A stretch of 64,000 bases of DNA, from NCBI GenBank assembly GCA_024349245.1, contig JALDNG010000022.1:14445501-14509500 (forward strand), in the 5' to 3' direction. How positions within the stretch are numbered: position 1 is the first letter of the stretch; the number at the start of each line of letters is the position of its first letter. Shown here in pieces: positions 10,701 through 21,829 of this stretch. Source of the DNA: Neodontobutis hainanensis. Its lineage: Eukaryota > Chordata > Actinopteri > Gobiiformes > Odontobutidae. The notes under the pieces are model-generated. The model had not been told where the DNA came from and searched no databases. It was given only the letters and a program-made list of their open reading frames with translations. Made by a program: the position numbers and the translations under genes.

Positions 10701-11828
10701 TGCTTTTCATCGCCAAAGCCGCTGTGTAGGACAGTATGGCTTTTGTGTAGTTCTTCTCTTTAAAATAAGCATTGCCCTCAGATTTCAGATTCTGGGCTTT
10801 TTCTAGAAAAAGAATGCACAAATTAACAGAACGGACCATTTACTGTCCTTTGTTTAAGATGTCCCGAACCACACTCTCGTCTCTTACTACACGACATAAT
10901 GACAACATATAACTCATTTTCTCAGGACAGGTACCCTCTGGAGTCAGATCTTCATCATGGATCATGGCCTGAATTGTAGCGAGTTCAGGGTATTTTAGTG
11001 GGTCGATGTCCTCTGGTGCCGATGTCATGAACATGGGAACTTTGTCAAACTCCTGGAAAATAAAGCAAATGTAAAGCGAGGCACTCCTCTTTATGTGTAC
11101 AAATAGTAACATATACAGTACTTTCTTCTTGTTATCTACTACCTATAAACTAGGTGACAGAGAGGCTATAGGTTTTAATGTAAATGTCTGTGAGTTTATT
11201 GCAAAAGGGTGTAATCAACATAAATGCATCGATTAGACATTCATTTTTGGCATAAGGTTACCTCTTGATGCCACTTGTTTTGCTTGATTTCGATGATAAG
11301 AAACTACTAAAGTACTTGTAAGAGTAAATGATATGCACACCTCAAACCTTTGCAAAGATAAAAAAAAAAAGTTTCAAAATGTTTTACTCAATTACTTTTC
11401 TACTAATATTAAACAAGCAATATAGCTAAACTTTTATTAAACACCTATGCTTCGCTACAACAGTCTGCAGGTGAATATTCGTCTTTGTTTACATGAGAGT
11501 GTAAGTTTTTTAATGTGTTTAAACCTGGTTTTGAATTCTACTCACCTAGAAGCCCTGAGGAGATGGACCTGGGGCCAGGTTTTATTACAAACATTTCCCT
11601 AGAGGCCCTCCTGCATAGTCTGCCTTTAAGCATCTCCTTTCACTTTTAAACACTGGCTACTCTTTTGGCCTCTGTATAGATATATCTCTCAGCTGCCTAA
11701 TATTCACAACAGTGGTCTGTTACCTCTTCCCAGTTCTCTTCATTGAAGCCCCTTTCATAGCGTCTGGTCTTGAATTGTGCCATAAGTGCGTCCATGAGGT
11801 CTTCGCTGTCGCTATCATCATTTGCCAT
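7776..11828 (-). CDS. ttc4: tetratricopeptide repeat protein 4 (Hsp90 co-chaperone)
   Basis: Ten coding exons on the minus strand, in transcript order: 11724-11828, 10935-11052, 10641-10802, 10474-10551, 9900-10024, 9741-9827, 9116-9357, 8756-8840, 8541-8623, 7776-7875. They total 1185 nt (394 aa), with phases agreeing at every junction; mammalian TTC4 is of similar length. The N-terminus is acidic ('NDDSDSEDLMDALM'). It is followed by 'PLKYPELATIQAMI', three TPR units at about residues 75-185 ('KSEGNAYFKEKNYTKAI', 'NRAATHFHLG', 'AVQWCDEGLAVHP'), and a Lys/Glu-rich helix at about 195-230. The C-terminal wheel domain includes 'PVLFLYPEHQQSDFISAF', 'VMFGEELPPWD' and 'FFVKAGTPSFIILVKSSPFG'. TTC4 is the Cns1 orthologue: its TPR region binds the C-termini of Hsp90/Hsp70 in cytosol and nucleus. 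The exon 9 donor is GTCGAT, weaker than the others. A broken copy of exons 8-9 lies at 660-1165. Confidence 0.97.
10025..10473. other. ttc4 intron 4
   Basis: AT-rich intron sequence; nothing else recognised. Confidence 0.5.
11053..11723. other. ttc4 intron 1
   Basis: Intron sequence; no repeat or nested gene recognised. Confidence 0.5.
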
Positions 11829-12429
11829 TTTAGATCGAAATTATTTTTTATGTAAATATATCGAAAATCTTTATATGTTCCTTAAACCAAGAGCTGCCAC
11901 AACAACAGTCAACTTTCTTCAGCTGTAGCAGCTTTTCTCTGCCCTGTGTTTTCACATGTGACCGGTGGTGCTGACGGTATAAATGTCCGTAAGGAAACAC
12001 AACGAGAAACGATGGTTCCTGTGTTAACATCCAGATCAAGTCATTTTAAACTTTTCACCCCGCCTCGTTAGTACCACCATTATAAACATGGTATATTAGT
12101 TGTTTACTCCAACGTGATAATTTTATTTTTTATAATAATAAACAAAGGGAAGCACACCTTTAGTGCCTAAACCAACAACTGTCTGAAGAAATAGACAAAG
12201 GGAAAGACTTAACCAAAACAGGTCTAAACCAGGAATAACTATAATATTTAAAAATATATTCTCTTTAAATATGTTATGCTTCCTTCTTTGGCATACCACT
12301 AAAAAGAGCAGAAGTAAACACCACAGATTGCTCACCATTGAAGTCTAGAAATGAATGACTTCTGGTTTTGTGTAGCTATACTGCCACAAACTGGACAAAT
12401 GTAAAAAAAAAAAAAACACAAAGGGAGTT
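11829..12429. promoter_or_regulatory. ttc4 5' flank, between ttc4 and the 3' end of pars2
   Basis: About 600 bp separate the ttc4 start codon from the pars2 poly(A) signal, so the ttc4 promoter should lie here. On the minus strand there is a GC-rich patch ('cgaggcgggg') near 12058-12067 and an E-box-like 'cacatg' near 11952. No convincing TATA box was found. Assignment is by position. Confidence 0.45.
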
Positions 12430-12435
12430 TTTATT
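12430..12435 (-). terminator. pars2: candidate poly(A) signal of pars2
   Basis: AATAAA on the minus strand, about 30 nt after the pars2 stop codon. Confidence 0.55.
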
Positions 12436-12466
12436 TTCCCATTACTTGTACAGTCAGAATAATGAT

Positions 12467-14951
12467 TTATACAGTTTCCACGATCCCCAGCAGATCCAAC
12501 AACGCCTCTTTACTGAGAAACATTGTCTCTCCAGTTTTCTGACAGATAACTTCAAACTTGGGTTGCTCCTCTAAAGCCCCCTGCCCCACTACAATAACAT
12601 AAGGATATCCCAGTCTTTTAGCGTCTTTCAGCCGTTTGCCGATGGTCATGTGCGTGCGGTCGTCCAGAACAACTTCCCCTTTCAAAAGAGGCAGCGTCTC
12701 TCCCAGTGTTTGAACTATCTCATCAGCTAAACTTGATGCTTCGTCCACTTTACTGCCCTTCTTTGGGGGCAGGACACACACTTGGTACGGGGCAAGAAGG
12801 TCGGGCCAGCGAATGCCTTCCTCTGTTGAGAGGACCTCAATGGCAGCAGCGAGAATACGAGTGACGCCGAGACCGTAGCAGCCCATCTCTGCAATAGTCG
12901 TCTTGTTTTGAGTGTTGCTAAAAGCAGCATTGAATATGTGAGAGTACTTTTTACCCAAATAAAAAGTGTGCCCGACCTCGATTCCTTTTGATTCAGTGAG
13001 TGTCCCAGTCTTACACTTAGGGCAGTCAGTTTGGTCGGGTGACAAAGTCTCTACATTCGCAGAGAAGGAGCAGGTCTCACACACCAGAAGCCTGTCCTCA
13101 CCAATATCCGCCGGGAGCTGAAACTCATGAGACAGAGTGCCTCCGATGTTGCCGGTGTCTGCCTGCACTTGGACACAACGCAGGCCGAGTCGAGCGAACA
13201 GCCGGGTGTACGCGTCGCACACAGATTCGTACGTCCCACGAGCAGCTTCTTCACTCACATCAAAGGAGTACATGTCCTTCATGTAGAACTCTCTTCCTCG
13301 GAGCAGACCAAACTTCGGCTTCGGCTCGTCTCTGAATTTACGGGTAATCTAAATTTAATCATCAAAAAAGAGAACTTTATCTTAAGCTTATGACAAACTC
13401 AATAGACAATGAAATCTGACAGCGCTGTGACATATTAAAAACATGAATAATAATAAAAATAAAATACCATTGTGTTTATGTCTTTCAACTTTGGGTCCAG
13501 TTCTTCACTTGGACAAATATAATGCAAATATACTGTACATACAAAACCAGAAATGCCTGACACACACAGAATATCTTTACATTTATTGCATTTCAAGCCT
13601 TGTCTGTTGGAATATGTAAGTTTCACATGTTATAATTACAACAACAATTGCTACACTTAGACTTTAGAGATAATAATGAAATCTCAAAAACACTAAATTC
13701 AAAATTGGTAGAGACTATGTTGAAAATACTTCTTTCTTTTGTCTGTCAGCAAAAATTAGATACATTCACACGCAGCCACCTAAGTGTGCTGATGTTTATT
13801 GGTGTAAACTGTATAGAGTCACAGTAGAGGCTTCCTTTACCTGATAGAGAAGCAGAGGGAGCTGTCTGTAGGACAGCGTGGTCTGGTGGGCGACTAACGT
13901 TGTCACGGCCTCCTCGTGTGTAGGACCCAGGCAGTAATCGACCCCGTGTCGGTCGCTGAGGCGGAACAGCTCTTTTCCCATTAAGTCCCAGCGATCACTG
14001 GTTTTCCATAGATCAGCTGAGCATAAACTGGGCATGTCCAGTTTCTGGCCACCAATCCCCTGCATTTCTTGGTCAATCACTCTCACCTGTTTAAAGTAAC
14101 AGTCAATTATTAACCCCAGACTTAATTATATACAAGTTGTCTCTCCTCCAAAATACAGCTCCTTTTTAATCATCAAAATTTCAAAACACAATTTTAAAAC
14201 TTTTTTTTTATTTACTCCACTGTCTCAAAATGGATTTTATTAAAGACTGTTATCAGCCTTGCACTGCTCTATTTATCTGATATTGAAAGTTTTTGGCAAC
14301 AGTATTCCAACATTACATGTTATAAAACTGTCTGCACTATGAAGCGGAATTTGTTTTGAGTGGCTTTTATAACTTAGTAGAGTTGTACTACTTGTTCTTT
14401 TTTAACACTTTGGAAATACTGCAACACAATGTTTACTAAAAATGTAATTAAAGTGAAAAGTAAAAGCTAATATGAAGAAGAATATCAAGCCACTGTTGTT
14501 GTAAACACTTCTAAATACCATTTGTTCTCTCTTTGATATTATACCATCAAGCACTCTGGTTCCCATCTGAATATGTATAGGTGAAAGATATTGATTGACG
14601 CCAGACAAAGACAACGAGTGGTCTCACCAGTTTCTCCATGGAGCGCACAGTGGCAGGGAGGTAGTAGTAACAGCCTGGATTAGAGGGATAGATGAGTCCA
14701 GCCTGCTGCATGAGCCTCTGACTCTTACAGGTCATCTCTCCCTGTAAGCGGCTGTCCGGCCCAACGTCACGCAGGTTTGAGGGTTGGTAGAGCCGGGACA
14801 CGAGCAGTGTGGGTCTAGCAGGTTTGGAGGGGTTTGAGGCAGAAGCAGAGGCGTGTTCAGCGCAGACCGAGTGGTTTCTCCGCAGAAGAGTTGAAGGTCT
14901 GTGGAGACGCTGCCAGGCTTTCAGCCAAAACTGGTGAAGTACAGGCTCCAT
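12467..14951 (-). CDS. pars2: mitochondrial prolyl-tRNA synthetase
   Basis: Three coding exons, 14628-14951, 13841-14086 and 12467-13348, join in phase 0 to 1452 nt (483 aa; the human protein is about 475). The enzyme charges mitochondrial tRNA-Pro with proline using ATP. Residues 1 to about 45 are Arg/Ser/Ala-rich, as in a matrix-targeting peptide. Class II features are the proline-binding 'GPTHEE' loop (about 162-167), motif 2 'FRDE...GREFYMKD' (about 195-215) and motif 3 'GCYGLGVTRIL' (about 346-356). The C-terminal anticodon-binding domain follows ('APYQVCVLPPKKG', 'LDDRTHMTIGKRLKDA'). The region between motifs 2 and 3 is too short for a bacterial-type editing domain, and has two CxxC pairs (about 280-283, 299-302). 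The ATG exon begins at acceptor position 14970, so an upstream non-coding exon exists, probably ending at 15569. ttc4 follows on the same strand. Confidence 0.97.
14087..14627. other. pars2 intron 1 (between coding exons 1 and 2)
   Basis: Intron only; nothing else recognised. Confidence 0.5.
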
Positions 14952-15568
14952 GGCAGCGCCACAGCTCCTGCTGACAGAGAAAACAAAACTGAAATATTAT
15001 TATCAATCTTACTACAGTATCCAAATCTGAACATGTTTTAATAGTTTTTTAAGATTTGCTTTTCCCAAGAAAGACATGGGCTATAGCTGTATCATTATCC
15101 TTATGAATGTTGAATTTTGCATTATCACTGCGGAAACACAAAACACATTGACTTTTACTATTTTTCCAAAATTTGTTAACTTCAGATTTTAGTTCAGATT
15201 TGGTAGGGACATAATAACCACCTTAAATCAAAAATCCCATCGAGTCACATAATACGGTAATTGTAATTAGCTAGCCAATGTCTATTAGTAAACAATAGAA
15301 GAAAAATAGGTAATCTAATAGGCTATACTAAAAATATATCTTATTTTGGACGTGGACCAGCAACACCAGGGTGGCCTACTATTTTCTGTTTGTAGTAACA
15401 TTTCCTAATCTTAAATACATCGATTCACTATATGTTTTTATTTTTTTTACACTCACTGCCCTTGCTGTTTAAAGCAGTGACAATTCACAGAGGGTTCTTA
15501 CCAAATTGTTCACTGACGCTAGCAGCTAACAAAAAACAATTGTTGTAAGCTAATTGTGAAAAACTCAC

Positions 15569-15725
15569 CGCGAAACAGAAAAAAGAAAAGACAGGTGTTT
15601 ATTTATCTAGAGGCGACTTTAAAAGCAAAATAAACACACGTAAATTATAACAAGTACATTACAGGAGGTGGATAAACATGAAGGAAGGACCACGCAGTCC
15701 ACTTCCTTCCGCCCCGTGAAGGGTT
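15569..15725 (-). promoter_or_regulatory. pars2: pars2 promoter and probable non-coding first exon
   Basis: On the minus strand, GC-box and ETS-type sites ('ggggcggaaggaagtgg') lie at about 15698-15716. A good splice donor ('cgcg|gtgagt') follows at 15569/15568. The pars2 ATG exon begins after an acceptor at 14971-14973, so a non-coding exon about 15569-15700 would splice to it. A TATA-less, ETS/Sp1-type promoter is usual for nuclear genes of mitochondrial translation. Confidence 0.65.
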
Positions 15726-18700
15726 GCCAGAGCACACTGGCAATTTCCAGCCCAACTCTCTTCTTTCAACTAATCTCATTCAATTAAAAACGGTCCAGAC
15801 GCGAAAATATTCCCCTACGTTTATCCAATCATTTTTGACTTTGAGAAATAGTGCAATGGGGAAAGAAAAACATATAGCAGGCAGTGAATTGTCAACACTG
15901 TATCTGGCACTTACAAATTATTTCCAGTAGGTGGCGACAAAGTTAAATGTAATTTAGTTTGACAATTAGATATGTTTAAAATGATAGGTAAGCAGCGGGA
16001 TGCTTGTCTGAAGATGTGATCTGTGTGTTGCTACTTTGATTAGTGTCAGCAATGTTTCCAATGTGTTCTTTGATATAAAATAAAGGCAGTTTTATTGTTT
16101 TATACCAACAGTGAACACAAAATAAGAATTGCATTGGTGAATTTAACCTTACTAACAAACTAAAACAGCCCCAAAATGCCATGACCTTTTCAGAACATAA
16201 GTTCCCAATGAAGCCTTAGCCTTGGGTTAAATGTAATTTGTTAAAAACATTTCAGGGCAAATGATTTCAGTGACTGGTGGAAATGGAATGGTGTTTGTTA
16301 AAATGGGAACATTATAGGGACATTGCTTGTTCAAAACTGGGACATTTTTGTGTTTTTACTGATATTTGTTGGGACATGGGAGAGGAAGTGTGAAAGTGGT
16401 ACAGTTCCCATTAAATACAGACACATAGTAACCCTAACTTTGATAATAACATCCAACCAGAATTGTGTCCAAAATGAAGCTAGAGGCTGGGTAAACAAAT
16501 GCGAAGTTTTGAGCTCTTTTTATACAAGCGTTGAATGAAAGGTTTATTACCTCCTTTAAAATTCAGGATGGCTCTTTCAGTGCTATTCTGTATTGATTTG
16601 TTTTTATGGATCGTGTGAGACTATGCTATCATGTCTTTTGTAGACATTATATTGAACTTCAGCTCATGTTAATTAGCTCTTTCTAGCTTTATAACATATT
16701 ATGCGAGCGGTTTTAACCCATTTCCTGATTCGGTCAATAACATGATACATAATGGTCATCTCTCACGACAAACTGTCCTGCTCCTCTCTCTCAGGAGAAC
16801 ACCCTCCAGTCTCCAGGTCTCAAATGAAGTCAAGAAAGACAAGCAACAGCCCAGAGATACAAATAGTGCCCTTTGGCCAAATGTTATCTTCACACAGACA
16901 ACTCTCTTCTGGAAATCAGAATAATGTAATTAATGGTTTCTGGAAAATGCACTCAAGAATAAATTTTGTCTTTTTACACTACATTTGTCATAGTACACTC
17001 TGAACAGTATCCATATGGGCAACTGTAGAAGGTGAACAAATTAATAGATCTAATGCTGACCATGAAGGTTTCAGGTTTTAGTCTACTGTATGTCCAATTT
17101 TTTATGACATGGGGTAAAAAGACCCACAAGAAATCAGACAAATGTTATTACCTTCCCACTATGATGAGAGGAACTGTTCTTCAATTATAAAAAAGTGATG
17201 AAAAACATTAGAAATGAGGTGGACTCAGAGATTTTATCCACATAGTACAAATCATTATGGGAAAGACAGATGCTTGCAATAACATCAAAATATATATTTA
17301 CCAAGATTTATGGAAAATTAAGTCATAAAATGTTAGTAATTAGACCAAATTTACATCACAATATGCCAATGAGCTCTGATCTTTCGGGTTTACGCACAAA
17401 TCTTTCTGATGAGGTCAGTTGGGTCGTGACAGTGACAGTAACACACATAAAATAGATAACATGCTTCAATCTGCCCTCTATTTTTAGGAAAATGACAGAA
17501 GCCATTTTTACAAAATAGCTTTATGTGTTGGCTATAAAAACCTATAAGTGCAGGATTATAAGACAAGGTAACATAATAGTGCAGCCGGAGTACTGGGCTA
17601 AGTGAATGAACCGGGTACCTGCTGATGATACATGATAAACTGAGAAGGACATAAATGGTGTTCCAAGTATTCTCAGGTGCCTAAAACTATATGCAGTGGT
17701 AAATAAAAGCGGGCTGCCAAAACTGACCTGTAGACTGTTAAATTATCACCATGAGCTGTCTTTTTTTTGCACAAAACAGGTACACTTCCCTGTGACTGTG
17801 AGTGCTGACCAGTTTACGATACAAGTTACAAACTAATAAACGCCTGGGAACAGTCACTAAAACAATATTTCAACAATGACAACCCTGTGAACCATTTGCT
17901 GGTGTTTGAAGAAGGGCTGATCTATGATTTAGAAAAGGTCAAATAAGAAATAAGCCATGTTTGAGGTTGCAAATAAGTACATTAACCTTTTGTAGAACAG
18001 CATAAACTGTCATAACAAATGCTTGTAGAGTCTATATGAAGTCAAAACCCCTTAAAACCGACCACCCACCCAGTGTTGACTATTTAACATTTCAAAATAC
18101 ACCTGTTTTTTAAGGTTTGTTAATTTTTACAGTTGAAACAGGATGTGTCAAAGTATAAGTAGACAGTATAATTTCACAGACATCGTGGGACCTGTATATA
18201 GTTAATGATGGTGAGTAAAACGTCCCGTGTAGTATCACCTTGCACCATCAGCAGCTCTTTAACGACCGGCGTTATGGACTGTCAACATTGACTCTGTCGC
18301 CGCTGCGGTAAAGTGAAAGTCAATGGGGCCATCAGGAGTTGTAAACATGTGTTGGACATGTGCTGAATGCAGGGGACACCACTTTGCATGAACTTTAATT
18401 AGCCATGCAGCAGCAAAGGTCCATAATTGTGAGTTTTACAAGGTTTTGGGGCAGTCAAAATGAAAATACTGGAAACTTGAGGGTGACTAACTGAGGGCTG
18501 TTGTGTGTTTTTGTCTTTAATCGTTCATCTAAAGATATATACCTTATTCTATGCAACAAGTTCACACCTAATACATTCAAGGTTGACACTCCAGGTCAGA
18601 AGTATGATTGTAAATTGGATTATTGAGGTGTACTGTGCGACTGACCCAAAGACTGCCAATGAAGGCAACCACTTTGTCTGAAATATATCCCTGCTGTGAT

Positions 18701-19140
18701 TCTGTCTGGTGGTCGGCTATAAAGCATGAAAGTTTCATGTTAATAATACTCAGACAATTATTTAGAAAGGAGCTGTGGAGTATGAGCCCCTTGTCATGTT
18801 ATATTGGGTTCAATCTAATTCGACAGAGTGATATTTTTTCACTGTCACCTTTATTTAAATGAAAGCACTGGATTTTTTAATAAAAATTTACCTTTACACC
18901 CAAAGTAATGAAACTGCCATTGTGATATGAAAACATATTTTTGACTAATGTGTGTAAGTACATACTACAATATTTGCACAAAACACCTTTAAACTGCATT
19001 TCTTTTGACAATTAATTCTTTTGAGATGTTATTACAAGATCATACTGAATGTGAAAACTCTTATTTCCCTATATCTATTTCTGTGTTTACCTCTGACAGC
19101 CGTCTTCAGTTGATGATAAGAAAAATGTTTTTGCGTGACC
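15726..19140. other. gene-free region between pars2 and insl5
   Basis: About 3.4 kb with no open frame showing family similarity, no RNA gene and no element I could name. Long-range regulatory sequence cannot be judged from one genome. Confidence 0.45.
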
Positions 19141-19180
19141 GGGGGACGGGCGGAGACAGAAGGAGGAGGGGGATGGATGG

Positions 19181-19187
19181 TATATAA
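19181..19187 (+). promoter_or_regulatory. insl5: TATA box of insl5
   Basis: TATATAA lies 69 bp before the start codon, preceded by a purine/G-rich stretch. Spacing predicts a start site near 19210. Confidence 0.75.
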
Positions 19188-19249
19188 TGCAAGGCAGTGT
19201 GCATTGAAAGACCAGACTGAACAAAGATAGACTCAAGCGTTATATAAAA

Positions 19250-21138
19250 ATGTCCAGCATGAGAGCCCTGGTCGTGCTGCCTCTGCTGCTGTGTGCGGCC
19301 GTGTGTGTGCTTCAGGTGAGAGCCGAGGTGAAGGCAGTGAAGCTGTGCGGCAGAGAGTTCCTCAGAGCTGTGGTCTACACCTGCGGAGGCTCACGCTGGA
19401 GACGTTTACTGACAGAAACGGACATGGACGGTGAGAACAAATACCTTTCTGTGCCAAAATAAGAAGCTTCTATGTCATTTTTACAGTTCTGAGTCTCCAG
19501 AAAAGGAATAGCCTTTTAGTAGTTTCTTTGTCAATGACTTTCTGCTGACTTCTTTCTTTAACAATTTCTTTAGTTGGTTCCTGCACAGAAACCATTGGGC
19601 TGAGTTTACAGACTGTGATACTATGAAGTATTAATTATAGTTTCTTTGATCTTACAATAATGGTTCCTCAGGAAACTAACACTGTAAATATCTAACTTCT
19701 TGGAAACAAGTTTTGAAATCATTTTCCTCACACAATTCTGTTTTCCGTTCTGATTATTGGACATGTTCAAATACAACAAAAAATTACTGTTTCTATTATA
19801 ATCAAAGATCAACATGGAAATAATGTAATGAACATTATGGTTTGGATCTAGCTCCACAATTTATTACTTATCAGCCTGATTTGTTTTTTTGTTTTTTTTA
19901 CATCATCATTAAACAAACCTATATTAAAAAAAAATGCTTGAGTCTTTAGTTCAGTTCAGTTTAATGCCACTTGCATTAAACTGAACTGAAAACAATAGAT
20001 AAATAGAATATACTTTTACAATTCCAAGGGGCATATGAAAATATTGCTGATCACATATTTAATGTTTTTTTTTTGTATCATGCGGTCTAAATGCATTTTG
20101 GAAAGTAAACATTTTCTAACCATAAAAGCAACCTTAAGTAAATGAAGACTATCCCTCCAATGTAAGAATCAGGCACCATTTCCATTGAGTTTTTTTTGTT
20201 GAGTAACAGTGCTCACTTCCATTAGGACTGCAGTAGTGGGTGTGCAATGTGCAGACAGCTGCCCTTGCATCGGTAAATGTCATCCGCAGCTCTGTCTTAT
20301 TAGTCAAGAGAAGCCCACATATCATGATTAAACGCCCGAGAAGTCTGCTTCTTTGGACAGAGCGCTCTCTCTCCTTTTGTGTCAAACAAGGACAAACCCT
20401 ATATCGTGTCCACTCATTAGACCGAGAAAAGAGACTCTGGAGAAGACAAATGGCTCTACGTTAATGTATACAGTCATTTTGTTTTGTTCAATGGCAGCAA
20501 GATTCATAATTAGAGAAAAGAAAGTCAGAATACAATGTCAGATAAAGGCAAAAAAAAAAACATAAGTCAGCATGTTCAAATTACAGATGTAATAGCTGGA
20601 AATCTTGGCTTATTTGGTATTTAACTTTTTTTTTTTAAGTAATGAGCTGCTAGGTCAAATTTTGTATAAGTATCCAGTTAAGTCACTAAACCAAGAAATT
20701 AAGGCAAAATGGGAATGATTATTAGATTTTTTTATATTTTCCATAAAAAAAAAAAAAAACAGATTGGTAAAAACAGGTTCAATATAAAAGTTTGGATTTT
20801 GGAGTGCACAGCTGAACAAAATGCAACACATCAGCCAAAGCTACATTTGTTACTTTAAGCTACCTTAAAGTAACACTCTTTGCATTCATAAAGCCCCTTC
20901 AAACCCATCCTTCAAACCCATTACTTCCTGTTACTTCTGCTCCTCCTGAGCACTGCTGGAGGAGAAGCACATTCATGTTTCTTTTTTTAAGTAGGCTACA
21001 CTGTCGTATTAGGATACGTTTTAAACCATCTGACCACAACAGCATGTCCCTGCAGGACTCCCGTAGATGCTCACAGGCTGTAGAAAGGAGGGATGTGGAG
21101 TGGCAATCAGAAGTTTAGCTACTCACTCATTCACACAA

Positions 21139-21234
<96 letters not shown>

Positions 21235-21426
21235 ACACACACACACACAAAACTAAGTTGCCATTGTGTTGTTCCAGGTTTGCCCACAGGCGAGTCCGGC
21301 AGTTCAGAGAGCCTCAACAGCCTCCCTCCCGGCACAGACCTGAGCAGACGGGACATGAACAGCATACTCACCTCCGTGTGCTGCCAGGTGGGCTGCAGGA
21401 AGAGTGACCTCACCTACCTCTGCTGA
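19250..21426 (+). CDS. insl5: relaxin/insulin-family peptide hormone, insl5-type
   Basis: Two exons, 19250-19430 and 21278-21426, join in phase 1 to 330 nt (109 aa). Residues 1 to about 25 are a hydrophobic signal peptide. The B chain, about 28-52, contains 'LCGREFLRAVVYTCGGSRW' with both B-chain cysteines and the receptor-binding pattern RxxxRxxV. It ends at a dibasic 'RR'. The short C peptide (about 53-82) ends in 'SRR', a processing site. The A chain (about 83-109) has 'CCQVGCRKSDLTYLC', the CC-x3-C-x8-C pattern of the family. The single intron interrupts the C peptide, as in all insulin-superfamily genes. INSL5 acts through RXFP4 (and RXFP3-type receptors in fish). The B chain also resembles relaxin-3; the choice of INSL5 rests on sgip1 next door. 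TATA box and poly(A) signal are both present. Confidence 0.9.
19950..19990. repeat. perfect 18-bp inverted repeat in the insl5 intron
   Basis: Arms 19950-19967 and 19973-19990 are exact reverse complements around a 5-nt loop. It would form a stable hairpin in RNA or DNA. No function can be assigned. Confidence 0.9.
21141..21249. repeat. (CA)n microsatellite
   Basis: About 55 CA units with one interruption near 21230, ending 28 bp before the acceptor of insl5 exon 2. Its closeness to the polypyrimidine tract could affect splicing if its length varies. Confidence 0.98.
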
Positions 21427-21784
21427 GGCCCCGCCCACTTCACCCCCTGAGACCAAAGCCACTGTTCGTGTTGCCTTATAACAAACGTAAACAATAATCC
21501 AGAGCGTTTAAGAATATGTAGCAGACTTTCTCTCCCACATTCACAGCCACTCTTTAGTAATTGCTTTATATATTTTTGTGAGTTTTGAGTTACTGTATGT
21601 GATTGTTATTATTTGAGCGTTTGTGAACATACTTCTGGGAAGCTGCAGCCAAAGTGAATTGAAATAAACACGGCTCACGACATGCCACTCTCTCAGCCTA
21701 CAGTGGTGTTTTAAATGTTGGTGCTGGTGGCACTTCAATTTCTTTAACAAAAGCTCTTTTCTGTCATTATTATGCTTTTTGTCA

Positions 21785-21790
21785 AATAAA
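21785..21790 (+). terminator. insl5: poly(A) signal of insl5
   Basis: AATAAA about 360 nt after the stop, followed by a GT-rich stretch ('gtctgtgtggtg') typical of a downstream element. Confidence 0.75.
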
Positions 21791-21829
21791 ACTTCTTAAA
21801 ATGTATAGTCTGTGTGGTGCTTTAATACT

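Noticed and set aside
21067..21413. Open frames of Thr-His or Cys-Val repeats
   Set aside because: Translations of the CA microsatellite; the real coding part is insl5 exon 2 from 21278.
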